The position numbers and the translations under genes were made by a program. 64,000 nt of DNA, from assembly GCF_002797495.1 (NCBI RefSeq), contig NZ_PGEZ01000001.1, forward strand, positions 496,001 to 560,000, in the 5' to 3' direction. Positions 1-7,927 of the stretch are shown piece after piece; position 1 is the first letter of the stretch; each line of letters starts with the position of its first letter. The notes under the pieces are model-generated. The model searched no databases. It saw only the letters and a program-made list of their open reading frames with translations, and had not been told where the DNA came from. This DNA is from Mumia flava. GTDB lineage: Bacteria; Actinomycetota; Actinomycetes; Propionibacteriales; Nocardioidaceae.

Positions 1-1750
1 TGATGATCCGCGGCGCGAACAGCGACATCTCGTCCGGCTCGGCGATCGCCTCGCCCATCACGTCGAGGATCGCGAACCGGGCGTCGCGCGCCTGGGTCAG
101 CGCCCCCGCGAGCACCGAGGCCGGGATGCCGTCGAGCTTGGTGTCGAGCTGCAGCGCGGTGACGAACTCGCGCGTGCCGGCGACCTTGAAGTCCATGTCG
201 CCGTACGCGTCCTCGGCCCCGAGGATGTCGGTGAGCGTCACGTACTCGTCCTTGCCGTCGACCTCACCGGAGATGAGGCCCATCGCGATGCCTGCGACCG
301 GAGCGCGCAGCGGCACGCCGGCGTTCAGCATGGCCATCGTCGAGGCGCAGACCGAGCCCATCGAGGTCGAGCCGTTCGAGCTCAGCGCCTCGGAGACCTG
401 GCGGATCGCGTACGGGAACTCCTCGCGCGTCGGCAGCACCGGCATCAGCGCGCGCCCGGCGAGGGCGCCGTGGCCGATCTCGCGACGCTTCGGCGAGCCG
501 ACCCGGCCGGTCTCACCGGTCGAGTACGGCGGGAAGTTGTAGTTGTGCAGGTAGCGACGCGTCTTCTCCGGGGAGAGCGTGTCGAGCTTCTGCTCCATCG
601 TCAGCATGTTGAGCGTGGTGATGCCCAGGATCTGGGTCTCGCCGCGCTCGAACAGCGCCGATCCGTGCACGCGCGGGACGGTGCCGACCTCGGCGTGCAG
701 GGTCCGGATGTCGGCCAGGCCGCGGCCGTCGATGCGGACCTTGTCGGTCAGCACGCGCTGGCGGACGAGCTTCTTGGTGACCGCGCGGACCGCGGCGCCG
801 AGCTCCTTCTCGCGACCGGCGAACTGCTCGCCGAGCCGGTCGAGGACGTCGGCCTTGATCTCGTCCAGACGGGCCTCGCGCTCGGACTTGCTCACGATCG
901 TGAGCGCCTCGCGCAGCGGCTCGGTCGCGACACCCTCGACGGCGTCGAGCGCGTCGTCGGCGTAGTCGGGGAAGACCGGGAACTCCTCGACCGGCTTCGC
1001 GGCCGACGCCGCCAGCGCCCCCTGCGCCTCGCACAGGGTGCGGATGAACGGCTTCGCGGCCTCGAGGCCCTCGGCGACGATCTCCTCGGTCGGGGCGGTC
1101 GCGCCGCCGCGGACCAGCTCCCAGGTCGACTCGGTCGACTCGGCCTCGACCATCATGATCGCGACGTCGTCGTCAGCGATCCGGCCGGCGACGACCATGT
1201 CGAAGACGGCGTTCTCGAGCTGGCTGTGGGTCGGGAACCCGACCCACTGGCCGTCGATCAGAGCGACGCGGACGCCGCCGATCGGGCCGGAGAACGGCAG
1301 CCCGGAGATCTGCGTCGACGCCGACGCGGCATTGATCGCCAGCACGTCGTACGCGACGTCGGGGTTGAGCGCCATCACGGTGATGACGACCTGGACCTCG
1401 TTGCGCAGGCCCTTGGTGAAGGACGGGCGCAGCGGACGGTCGATGAGGCGGCAGGTGAGGATCGCGTCCTCGCTCGGCCGGCCCTCGCGGCGGAAGAACG
1501 AGCCGGGGATGCGGCCCGCGGCGTACATCCGCTCCTCGACGTCGACGGTCAGGGGGAAGAAGTCGAAGTGCTCCTTCGGGTGCTTGCCGGCGCTGGTGGC
1601 CGACAGCAGCATCGTGTCGTCGTCGAGGTAGGCGACGACGGCGCCGGCAGCCTGGCGAGCCAGGACTCCGGTCTCGAAGCGGATCTCACGCTTGCCGAAC
1701 GACCCGTTGTCGATGACGGCAGTCGTGGAGTGGATCTCGGGTCCCGTCAC
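1..1750 (-). CDS. pnp: Polyribonucleotide nucleotidyltransferase (PNPase), 3' end outside window
   Basis: PNPase degrades RNA 3' to 5' phosphorolytically in the cytoplasm. The reading frame is open from a GTG at 1750 (protein begins [16 protein letters not shown]) to the window edge, giving 583 residues. Both RNase PH-like domains are visible: the first contains RPLRPSF and the second starts near [15 protein letters not shown]. The active-site segment [13 protein letters not shown] carries the two aspartates matching the catalytic pair of the E. coli enzyme. The KH and S1 domains expected at the C-terminus lie beyond base 1. AAAGGGG sits a few bases upstream of the GTG. It lies downstream of rpsO, the usual order, but a terminator-like hairpin stands between them. 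Confidence 0.97.
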   Translation of the reverse strand, partial: MTGPEIHSTTAVIDNGSFGKREIRFETGVLARQAAGAVVAYLDDDTMLLSATSAGKHPKEHFDFFPLTVDVEERMYAAGRIPGSFFRREGRPSEDAILTCRLIDRPLRPSFTKGLRNEVQVVITVMALNPDVAYDVLAINAASASTQISGLPFSGPIGGVRVALIDGQWVGFPTHSQLENAVFDMVVAGRIADDDVAIMMVEAESTESTWELVRGGATAPTEEIVAEGLEAAKPFIRTLCEAQGALAASAAKPVEEFPVFPDYADDALDAVEGVATEPLREALTIVSKSEREARLDEIKADVLDRLGEQFAGREKELGAAVRAVTKKLVRQRVLTDKVRIDGRGLADIRTLHAEVGTVPRVHGSALFERGETQILGITTLNMLTMEQKLDTLSPEKTRRYLHNYNFPPYSTGETGRVGSPKRREIGHGALAGRALMPVLPTREEFPYAIRQVSEALSSNGSTSMGSVCASTMAMLNAGVPLRAPVAGIAMGLISGEVDGKDEYVTLTDILGAEDAYGDMDFKVAGTREFVTALQLDTKLDGIPASVLAGALTQARDARFAILDVMGEAIAEPDEMSLFAPRII

Positions 1751-2029
1751 GGGATACCCCTTTCTCACGCGCATCTGTGCACGTGGTCCTCGCGGAGCAG
1801 TCACGCGAGCGGTCGCACCCGGGGTGCGAGGAGTTGCCTCGGTGGGCGTCGGTCTTCGATCGAGGTCCGCGCAGTGCGATCCGGCCTGAGCCGGGTCACC
1901 ATCCGCGGACCACTACCGAGGACCGAACATCGACCGTGCGCTGCTCCGTCTGCTGGATGGTCGTGCGATCTGTTCAGTTGTTGTCGCGGGTCGACTTCAG
2001 TGTGCCCGAAGGACGACCCGCCCTGCATG
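1751..2029 (-). promoter_or_regulatory. pnp upstream region / structured leader
   Basis: The rpsO-pnp gap has no convincing gene. Inverted repeats are visible: GGTCCGCG at 1864-1871 pairs with CGCGGACC at 1904-1911, enclosing CCGGC/GCCGG at 1881-1894. A shorter hairpin CGCACCC/GGGTGCG lies at 1814-1828. PNPase mRNAs in other bacteria have folded leaders that PNPase and RNase III act on, so a regulatory leader is plausible, but this is inference. I could not place a convincing -10/-35 pair. Confidence 0.35.
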
Positions 2030-2068
2030 CGACGAGCGGCCCGTCCGTGGCGGAGGGGCCGCTCGTCG
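2030..2068 (-). terminator. Terminator hairpin after rpsO
   Basis: A perfect 13-bp stem (CGACGAGCGGCCC at 2030-2042 with its complement at 2056-2068) encloses a 13-base loop. It begins 6 bases past the rpsO stop codon. There is no long T tract, as is usual in actinobacterial terminators. Confidence 0.75.
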
Positions 2069-2074
2069 TCGAGG

Positions 2075-2371
2075 TCATCGCCGCAGGCCGAGGCGCTCGA
2101 TCAGGCTGCGGTAACGATCGATGTCGTTGTCCTGCAGGTAGTTCAGCAGGCGCCGACGACGACCGACCATGAGCAGCAGCCCACGGCGGCTGTGGTGGTC
2201 GTGCTTGTGCGACTTGAGGTGCTCGGTGAGGTGCGCGATCCGCGCGGTCAGCAGGGCGACCTGGACCTCCGGGGAGCCGGTGTCGCCCTCGGCGGTCGCG
2301 AACTCGGTGACGATCTCGGACTTCGGAAGGTCCTTGATCTCAGCAGGGGTGAACGTCTTCGTGGCAGGCAC
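2075..2371 (-). CDS. rpsO: 30S ribosomal protein S15
   Basis: S15 binds 16S rRNA and nucleates the platform of the small subunit. The core is fully recognisable: [34 protein letters not shown] and the C-terminal [11 protein letters not shown]. The start is GTG at 2371 with GAGGAGA directly upstream. This makes the protein 98 residues, about 9 longer than the usual 89, owing to an N-terminal [19 protein letters not shown] segment. No alternative ATG or GTG was found nearer the conserved core, so the extension appears real. It is followed by a strong hairpin and then pnp. Confidence 0.97.
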   Translation of the reverse strand: MPATKTFTPAEIKDLPKSEIVTEFATAEGDTGSPEVQVALLTARIAHLTEHLKSHKHDHHSRRGLLLMVGRRRRLLNYLQDNDIDRYRSLIERLGLRR

Positions 2372-2559
2372 GCAGTCTCCTCGTGATGGTCGTTGCACGG
2401 CGCGCCGGGGCCTGTTCACCCGGGCACTCTGAATCCGTGGCCGTTCTGACGGCGTCTCCCAGAGTATCAGGGCGCTCCAGACGCTCGGGACCCTGTCGGT
2501 TGCCCCGACGCGCACGGCGCAGCACCATCGGAAGGACCGACGAGATCCGAGGGGGTCGC

Positions 2560-2751
2560 ATGAGCGAGAACGAGATCGAGGAGACCTTCGAGACCGGGCC
2601 CGACGACCGCGCGACCGGCGACCCGGAGGTGGCGCCGCCGCCGCACGGCGTGGAGGTCGACGACCTGGATCCGGACGCCGAGGCGGACGAGGCCGACCGG
2701 ATCGACCAGGCGTGGGAGGTCGCGCTCGACGACGACTTCGACCGCGAGTGA
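2560..2751 (+). CDS. Small acidic protein, unknown function
   Basis: A 63-residue protein beginning [16 protein letters not shown]. It is very rich in Asp and Glu, with no Cys, no membrane segment and no motif I recognise. The ATG at 2560 is preceded by GAGGGGG at good spacing, which is the main evidence for a real gene; the frame is also open further upstream but lacks such a site. It diverges from rpsO and converges on ribF. Codon third positions are G/C rich like the neighbours. It could be a small conserved actinobacterial protein, but I cannot name a family. Confidence 0.6.
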   Translation: MSENEIEETFETGPDDRATGDPEVAPPPHGVEVDDLDPDAEADEADRIDQAWEVALDDDFDRE

Positions 2752-2805
2752 CTCGCGACCACACCCGGCGTGACTCGCGACCCCGCCATGAACGACTCGC
2801 GAGGG

Positions 2806-3768
2806 TCAGGGCTGGGGTGCCAGGACCTCGCGCACCTCGGCGACGTCGAGGTGCATCCTCGCGACGAGCTCGTCCATCGAGTCGAAGCGCACCTGGCCGC
2901 GGACACGATGGGAGAACGCGATCTCGACCTCCACGCCGTACAGGTCGAGGTCGTCGCGATCGAGGACGTACGACTCGACCCGGCGCGAGACGCCGTCGAA
3001 CGTCGGATTCGTCCCGACGCTGATCGCCGCCGGGTAGCGCGTACCGTCGTCGAGTCGCGTCAGCCAGCCGGCGTACACGCCGTCGGCCGGCACCGCGAAC
3101 CCGGTCGGGGGTGCGACGTTCGCCGTCGGGAAGCCCATCGCGCGTCCGCGCTTGTCCCCCTCGACCACCACGCCGCAGAGGCTGTGGGGGCGACCCAGCG
3201 CCCGTCTCGCGGCCTCGACGTCGCCCGCGGCCAGCATCGCCCGGATGTAGGTCGAGGACGAGACGGTCCCGCTCGCCGCCTCCTCGAGCGGCAGCACGTC
3301 GACGGTGAAGCCGTGCTCGCGTCCGGAGGCCGCCAGCGTGTCGACGTTCCCGCCGGCCTTGGTGCCGTAGGTGAAGTTCGAGCCCACCACGACGCCCGCT
3401 GCCTTGAGCTCGCCGAGCAGCACGCGCTCGACGAACTCCTCGGGGCTCCACGAGGCCATCGCACGATCGAACGCCAGCGCACGCACCTCGGCCGCGCCGG
3501 CGTCGCGCAGCAGCGTCGCTCGCTGGTGCACGGTGGTCAGCGCCAGCGGCGCGCGATCCGGTGCGAACACGGCGGTCGGATGGGGGTCGAAGGTCACCGC
3601 CACGACCGGGAGCGGCTCGGTGCCCCCTGCCGCCGCCGCGACCTCGCAGGCGCGGTCCACGACCCGGCGGTGTCCCACGTGCACGCCGTCGAAGACCCCC
3701 AGGGTCGCCACGCACGGTCCGGTCCGGGGGCCGCCGGCCAGGTATCCGTTCGCTCGCCACACGGTCAC
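2806..3768 (-). CDS. ribF: Bifunctional riboflavin kinase / FAD synthetase
   Basis: Converts riboflavin to FMN and then FAD. The N-terminal FAD synthetase domain shows [14 protein letters not shown] (HxGH nucleotidyl-transfer motif), [10 protein letters not shown] and [10 protein letters not shown]. The C-terminal riboflavin kinase domain shows GFPTANV and [10 protein letters not shown]. Starting at GTG 3768 ([12 protein letters not shown]) gives 320 residues, normal for the family; a second GTG lies at 3762. The frame stays open to an ATG at 3837, but that would add a poor sequence running through the regulatory palindrome at 3820-3852. The ribosome-binding site is weak. In many actinobacteria ribF is directly next to truB; here about 6 kb of other genes separate them. 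Confidence 0.95.
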   Translation of the reverse strand: MTVWRANGYLAGGPRTGPCVATLGVFDGVHVGHRRVVDRACEVAAAAGGTEPLPVVAVTFDPHPTAVFAPDRAPLALTTVHQRATLLRDAGAAEVRALAFDRAMASWSPEEFVERVLLGELKAAGVVVGSNFTYGTKAGGNVDTLAASGREHGFTVDVLPLEEAASGTVSSSTYIRAMLAAGDVEAARRALGRPHSLCGVVVEGDKRGRAMGFPTANVAPPTGFAVPADGVYAGWLTRLDDGTRYPAAISVGTNPTFDGVSRRVESYVLDRDDLDLYGVEVEIAFSHRVRGQVRFDSMDELVARMHLDVAEVREVLAPQP

Positions 3769-3819
3769 AGGGCAACTGTGCCATGCCCGCCGCGGACCGC
3801 GCCGACCGCGCCCGGCCGT

Positions 3820-3852
3820 CGATGAGAGATCTCTCATCGACGTCTCATCGCC
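3820..3852. promoter_or_regulatory. Composite operator, site 1 (before Asp-rich protein/HK/RR operon)
   Basis: CGATGAGAGATCTCTCATCG at 3820-3839 is a perfect 20-bp palindrome. It runs into a direct repeat in which CTCATCGACG is followed 11 bp later by CTCATCGCCG. Half sites spaced 11 bp are typical of OmpR/PhoB-family binding. The site ends 29 bp before the ATG at 3882. The same arrangement recurs at 7817-7867 and 8447-8487, and the operon it precedes encodes an OmpR-type regulator, so autoregulation is likely. Confidence 0.7.
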
Positions 3853-3881
3853 GTGGCATGGTGGACCGCCAGGCTGGTCGC

Positions 3882-4265
3882 ATGACGTGGACGACCAAGC
3901 TCGCGCTCGGGCTGCTCGCCACGCTGGCCGTGGTGGTCGGCGGTGCGGCCCTCGCCGCGGCGCTCACCTCCCCCGCCCCCGATCCCGGGGTGACGACGCC
4001 GGTGCGGATCGACCCGCCGGCCACCGCGCCCGACAGCACCGCACGACCCGGCTCGACGGCCGCCCCGCAGGACGACGACGCCGATGACGACGACGATGAC
4101 GACGACAGGCTCGAGCACCGGGCGCCGAAGCCTCGTACGCTCCACGGTGAGGGCGGCGTCGGTCAGGCTCCTCGACTGGACTCCGGAGGCGGAGGCGGGG
4201 GCGGTGACGACGACGATGACGACGGCGACGACGGGGACGACGACGATGAAGGGGACGACGACTAG
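3882..4265 (+). CDS. Small Asp/Gly-rich membrane-anchored or exported protein
   Basis: A 127-residue protein of unknown function. It starts MTWTTKLALGLLATLAVVVG, a single hydrophobic segment (about residues 5-28) that could be an anchor or signal peptide. The rest is Pro/Thr-rich, then holds a run of consecutive Asp residues (about 67-75), a short basic stretch, seven Gly, and an Asp-rich C-terminal tail. Clustered acidic residues outside the membrane suggest divalent-cation binding, which is inference. It is the first gene after the operator at 3820-3852, and its 3' end overlaps the sensor kinase gene by 20 bases, so the two are probably co-translated. The Asp runs are encoded by GAC/GAT trinucleotide repeats that could vary in length. 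Confidence 0.7.
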   Translation: MTWTTKLALGLLATLAVVVGGAALAAALTSPAPDPGVTTPVRIDPPATAPDSTARPGSTAAPQDDDADDDDDDDDRLEHRAPKPRTLHGEGGVGQAPRLDSGGGGGGGDDDDDDGDDGDDDDEGDDD

Positions 4266-5730
4266 TCGCGCCGACCTGCGCGCCGACCCTCGCCCACCGC
4301 TGCGCCGCCTGAGCACCTTGACGGTCCGGACCCGGATCGTCGTCGCGGTCGCCGTCCTCACGCTCCTGGCCCTGGTGCTCGCCGGCGCTGCCGCGTACCT
4401 GGTCGAGTTCCGACGGATCGAGGGGGACGTCCGCGACCAGGTGGCACAGGAGATGCGTGAGTTCGAGACGCTCCAGGGTGAGGGCATCGACCCGCAGACC
4501 GGAGAGCCCTTCGCGACCGCCGACCGTCTGCTCGACCTGTTCCTCAGTCGCAACCAGCCCGACGACAACGAACGGCTCCTCGTGGTGAACACGAACGGCT
4601 CCCGGGCGTACGTCGGCCGCTCCGCCGGGGCCCCGTTCGGCGACCCGGCCTTCGAGCAGGCGCTCGGGGACCTCGAGGAGTCCGGCGGGAGCCAGGTGAT
4701 CGAGACCGTCGACGGCGACAGCCAGCTCGTCGCCGTGCGCCCCGTCAGCGACCCGTCGGGGAGCGGCGCCTTCGTGGTCACCTGGAACCTGACCGACGAG
4801 CGCGCGACGCTGCGCAGCCTGATCCTCACCTACGCCGCCGTCGCCGCGATCTCGTGGCTGGCGATCACGCTGGTGGCGTGGCTGACGGCAGGCCGCCTCC
4901 TGCGGCCGGTTCGTGACCTCAGTGACGCCACCCGCGCGATCGCGGACAGCGCCGACCTGTCCCAGCGGATCGGGGTCGAGGGCCGCGACGACCTGTCCGA
5001 GCTGAGCCGCACGTTCAACGCGATGCTGGAGCGGCTCGAGCAGGCGTTCGCGTCCCAGCGCGACCTGCTGGACGACGCGGGTCACGAGCTGCGCACCCCG
5101 TTGACGGTGCTGCGCGGCCACCTCGAGCTGGTCGACGTCGCCGACCCGGCCGAGGTCAGCGCGACCCGGGCGCTCCTGCTCGACGAGATCGACCGCATGA
5201 GCCTGCTGGTGGAGGACCTGCTCGTCCTCGCGAAGGCCCGCAGGCCCGACTTCGTCGTCCCGGCGCCGGTCGTCGTCGCCGACCTGATCGACGACCTCGT
5301 CGAGAAGAGCCGCGCGCTCGGTCCGCGCAGGTGGGTCCGCGCGGACGCCCCGGAACCGTCGGTCGTCGCGTCGATCGACCCGCAGCGGGTCACGCAGGCG
5401 ATCCTCCAGCTCGCCGAGAACGCGGTCCGCCACACCTCCGACGGCGACGAGATCGCCATCGGCGCCGCGATCGACGGGCCGCAGCTGACGCTGTGGGTGC
5501 GCGACTCCGGACGCGGCGTCGCACCGCAGGACCGCGAGCGCCTGTTCGACAGGTTCCAGCGCGGCGCCGCGGAGGCCGGCGACGGCTTCGGTCTCGGCCT
5601 CGCGATCGCGACCGCCATCGCGCGCGCCCACGACGGCTACCTTGCTCTCGACCCCGACGATCCTGACCGGCCCGGAGCGACCTTCCGCCTGGTGCTGCCG
5701 AGCCGCCCGGTGACGAGAGGAGAACCATGA
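4246..5730 (+). CDS. Two-component sensor histidine kinase
   Basis: Membrane histidine kinase, 494 residues from the ATG at 4246. Order: TM1 (about 31-53), extracytoplasmic sensor of about 135 residues, TM2 (about 192-215), HAMP, HisKA with DDAGHELRTPL (phospho-accepting His near 280), and HATPase with ENAVRHT (Asn 392), DSGRGV and GFGLGLAI. The frame is open back to 4084, but that portion is only the out-of-frame reading of the Asp codons of the preceding gene (Thr/Met repeats), so a start at 4246 is preferred. It overlaps the regulator gene by 4 bases. The sensor domain matches nothing I can name. The upstream Asp-rich protein may be its partner. Confidence 0.93.
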   Translation: MKGTTTSRADLRADPRPPLRRLSTLTVRTRIVVAVAVLTLLALVLAGAAAYLVEFRRIEGDVRDQVAQEMREFETLQGEGIDPQTGEPFATADRLLDLFLSRNQPDDNERLLVVNTNGSRAYVGRSAGAPFGDPAFEQALGDLEESGGSQVIETVDGDSQLVAVRPVSDPSGSGAFVVTWNLTDERATLRSLILTYAAVAAISWLAITLVAWLTAGRLLRPVRDLSDATRAIADSADLSQRIGVEGRDDLSELSRTFNAMLERLEQAFASQRDLLDDAGHELRTPLTVLRGHLELVDVADPAEVSATRALLLDEIDRMSLLVEDLLVLAKARRPDFVVPAPVVVADLIDDLVEKSRALGPRRWVRADAPEPSVVASIDPQRVTQAILQLAENAVRHTSDGDEIAIGAAIDGPQLTLWVRDSGRGVAPQDRERLFDRFQRGAAEAGDGFGLGLAIATAIARAHDGYLALDPDDPDRPGATFRLVLPSRPVTRGEP

Positions 5731-6395
5731 GCAGCATCCTGGTGGTCGAGGACGAGGACCGGATCGCCTCGTTCCTCGCGAAGGGCCTGACCGCGCACGG
5801 CTACACCGTGACGCGGGTCGCGGACGGCCACACAGGGATCGACTACGCCCTCACGGGCGACTTCGACCTGGTCGTGCTCGACATCGGCCTGCCGGGGATC
5901 GACGGGTTCGGCGTGCTCGAGCAGGTCGGCGCGCAGCAACCGAGCCTCCCCGTGATCGTGCTGACCGCGCGCGACTCCGTCACCGACACCGTGGCGGCGC
6001 TCGAGGGCGGCGCGGTGGACTACATGAGCAAGCCCTTCCGGTTCGACGAGCTTCTGGCCCGGGTCCGCCTGCGGCTGCGTACGGCGGCGAACGTCGGATC
6101 GTCCGGTGACGACGTGCTCACCGCCGGCCGGCTGCGGCTCGACCTGCGCACGCGCGAGCTGGCCGTCGACGGCCGGCAGATCGAGCTGTCGGCCCGGGAG
6201 TTCCGGTTGGCGGAGGTGTTCCTGCGGCACCCGAAGCAGGTGCTCACCCGGGAGCAGCTGCTCTCCCAGGTCTGGGGGTACGACTTCGACCCGGGCTCGA
6301 ACGTGGTCGACGTCTACGTCGGCTACCTGCGCAAGAAGCTGGGTGCGTCGGCCATCACGACGGTGCGCGGGATGGGCTACCGGTTCGACGGCTGA
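5727..6395 (+). CDS. OmpR/PhoB-family response regulator
   Basis: A 222-residue regulator. The receiver domain has the acidic pair near residues 8-10, the phospho-acceptor Asp52 in VVLDIGLPG, Thr80 and Lys102. The C-terminal winged helix includes ELSAREFRLAEVF, RHPKQVLTREQLL and the closing VRGMGYRF. It is translationally coupled to the kinase by ATGA. This class binds tandem half sites about 11 bp apart, which is what the three operators at 3820-3852, 7817-7867 and 8447-8487 show. It is therefore the likely regulator of its own operon and of the two exported-protein genes downstream. Confidence 0.95.
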   Translation: MSSILVVEDEDRIASFLAKGLTAHGYTVTRVADGHTGIDYALTGDFDLVVLDIGLPGIDGFGVLEQVGAQQPSLPVIVLTARDSVTDTVAALEGGAVDYMSKPFRFDELLARVRLRLRTAANVGSSGDDVLTAGRLRLDLRTRELAVDGRQIELSAREFRLAEVFLRHPKQVLTREQLLSQVWGYDFDPGSNVVDVYVGYLRKKLGASAITTVRGMGYRFDG

Positions 6396-6416
6396 CCGGC
6401 CGCACGTCGTGCGTGC

Positions 6417-7304
6417 TCACCGGGCGCTGATCTTGAAGCCCGCGAGGCGTGCCTTCGGCATCGCTTCCATCAGCGGCTGCACCATCTCCGCGACCTCGGC
6501 CGGCTCCGGCCGGTCCTCGGGCCTCGGCGCCATGCACCGGTAGACGAGCTCGGCGACCGGAACCTCCACGAACTCGGGCATGGGCCGGGGCCTGGACACG
6601 AGCTGGGGGTACTGGACGTCCAGCGGGTCGCCCTCGTCGCCGACGTCGAACGGGCGCTGCGCTGTCGCCGCGTGGTAGAGGGTCGCGCCGAGCCCCCACA
6701 CGTCCGAGGCGTAGCCCGGGGTCCCCCGGTCCGAGGTCGGGTCCGCCTGCTCCGGCGCCAGGTAGTCGTCGGTGCCGATCACGTCGCGCAGGCGGGCCGC
6801 CGCGGCCGCGGAGCGGGCGATGCTGAGGTCGATGACGCGCGCGGGCGCGCCCATGATGACGTTGCTCGGCTTGATGTCGAGGTGGCACACGTCGCGCAGC
6901 CGCATGTAGTGCAGCGCCGAGGCGATCTCGAGCGCGAGCGGGAGGAGCTGCTGGACCGGGAGGGGTCCGTGACGACGGATCAGCGACGACAGGCGGGGTC
7001 CGTCGATGTTCTCGAGGATGACGTACGGTCGGTCGCCGTCGAGGTCGGCCCCGAACCGCCGGACGATCGCGGGGTGCTCGAGAGCGTCGATCATGTCGAT
7101 CTCGCGCTCCAGCCCGCGCAGCGTGTCCGGATCGTCGACCTGGTCCGGGCGTACGACCTTGACCACCACGGGCGCGTAGAGGATCTCGTCGAACGCGAGG
7201 TAGGCCTCGAACGCGTTCCCGCCTCCGAGCAGCTTCATCGCGATCAGTCCGTCGGCGATCTCGTCACCGCGGGCGAAGTCCCAGGCAGCCTGCTCGTCGC
7301 TCAT
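6417..7304 (-). CDS. Soluble Ser/Thr protein kinase (Hanks type)
   Basis: A 295-residue kinase with no membrane segment or extracellular sensor. Kinase features in order: glycine loop LGGGNAFEAY (26-35), VVVKV with Lys49, catalytic loop HLDIKPSN (141-148; HLD replaces HRD but Asp143 is kept), DLS at 159-161 in place of DFG with the metal-binding Asp kept, LAPEQ (182-186) and DVWGLGATLYH. All essential residues seem present, so activity is likely. The start lies 3 bases after the stop of the exported-protein gene at 7308-7757, so the two probably share a transcript and the operator at 7817-7867. Substrates are unknown. It converges on the two-component operon. Confidence 0.9.
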   Translation of the reverse strand: MSDEQAAWDFARGDEIADGLIAMKLLGGGNAFEAYLAFDEILYAPVVVKVVRPDQVDDPDTLRGLEREIDMIDALEHPAIVRRFGADLDGDRPYVILENIDGPRLSSLIRRHGPLPVQQLLPLALEIASALHYMRLRDVCHLDIKPSNVIMGAPARVIDLSIARSAAAAARLRDVIGTDDYLAPEQADPTSDRGTPGYASDVWGLGATLYHAATAQRPFDVGDEGDPLDVQYPQLVSRPRPMPEFVEVPVAELVYRCMAPRPEDRPEPAEVAEMVQPLMEAMPKARLAGFKISAR

Positions 7305-7307
7305 CGC

Positions 7308-7757
7308 TCAGCCCCGGCGGATCTTCCGGGTGTCGTTCTTGCTGCGGTCGTTGGTGTGGTTCGCGCTGCGGTCGAGCTTCTTCTTGCCCTTGCCGTCACG
7401 CGTCCAGTCTCGCGTGAGGTCGCTGCGGCTGCGATCCTTGTCGCGGCTCACCTTGGTGCGGCGGCTGTTCGTCCGGTCCCGGCTCTTGCCGCGGCTGCGG
7501 GTCAGCCGGCTCGCCTTGCTCCGGGTGGCCTTGCTCCGCGTCGCCTTGCTCCGGGTGGCCTGCGTACGCGTGTCGTCGTCGTCATCGTCGTCGTCGGCGA
7601 CCAGCACCACGTCGTCGACCGCGTCGACCCGCTTCGTGACCGCGACCTCGCCGTTGCCGGCGGCGGCCGTGGTCGACTGCGCCGTCAGGGCCAGGCCCCC
7701 GAGACCGACCGTCGCGGCGAGAGCCATGACTCCGGAACGAACGAGCTGCTGCTTCAT
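7308..7757 (-). CDS. Exported low-complexity polyampholyte protein A
   Basis: A 149-residue protein starting MKQQLVRSGVMALAATVGLG, with a signal peptide ending near the Ala-rich segment around 25-32. The mature part has DDVVLVA followed by eight consecutive Asp, then repeated T(R)SKA units and a very basic tail rich in Arg, Ser, Lys, Asp and Thr (for example SRSDLTRDWTRDGKG). It is a clear paralogue of the protein at 7928-8374. No enzymatic motif is visible. AAGGGA precedes the ATG. It is preceded by operator site 2 and followed after 3 bases by the Ser/Thr kinase gene. Its many Ser/Thr could in principle be phosphorylated, but the kinase is cytoplasmic and this protein looks exported. Function unknown. 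Confidence 0.75.
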   Translation of the reverse strand: MKQQLVRSGVMALAATVGLGGLALTAQSTTAAAGNGEVAVTKRVDAVDDVVLVADDDDDDDDTRTQATRSKATRSKATRSKASRLTRSRGKSRDRTNSRRTKVSRDKDRSRSDLTRDWTRDGKGKKKLDRSANHTNDRSKNDTRKIRRG

Positions 7758-7816
7758 GGGTGATCCCTTCTCCGTGGGGCCCGGCCCCTGTCGATGTCTC
7801 CATCGTGGTCCGCGGC

Positions 7817-7867
7817 GGTGAGACGGCCGTGAGCCGTCGATGAGGGTTCTCTCATCGACGGCTCACG
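7817..7867. promoter_or_regulatory. Composite operator, site 2 (before exported protein A / Ser/Thr kinase)
   Basis: A perfect 17-bp inverted repeat (CGTGAGCCGTCGATGAG at 7828-7844 with its complement at 7851-7867) has a 6-base centre. On the minus strand it reads GATGAGAGAACCCTCATC, followed by half sites CTCATC, CTCACG and CTCACC each 11 bp apart, ending CTCACCGCCG. It ends 59 bp before the ATG at 7757. It may also act as a hairpin behind the gene at 7928-8374, but the phased half sites match operators 1 and 3. Confidence 0.7.
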
Positions 7868-7927
7868 CGCCCGAGCCCGCGGACGGTTCGGGCGTACGCA
7901 CGCCCGGCCCGCGGCACCACCCGCTCG

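Noticed and set aside
470-2386. Long plus-strand open frame
   Set aside because: It is antisense to pnp and rpsO, whose protein sequences are unmistakable; the frame is open because of GC-biased codons.
3769-3837. Longer ribF beginning at ATG 3837
   Set aside because: It would add a Arg/Pro-rich sequence through the operator palindrome and is not needed for the conserved FAD synthetase domain.
4084-4245. Upstream extension of the histidine kinase
   Set aside because: The extra residues are Thr/Met repeats created by reading the Asp codons of the preceding gene out of frame. A frameshift fusion was considered, but the Asp tracts are trinucleotide repeats, so slippage in them would not change frame.
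7828-7867. Simple terminator for the gene at 7928-8374
   Set aside because: The inverted repeat could form a hairpin there, but the same half sites at 11-bp phase recur before two other genes, so a regulatory site explains more.
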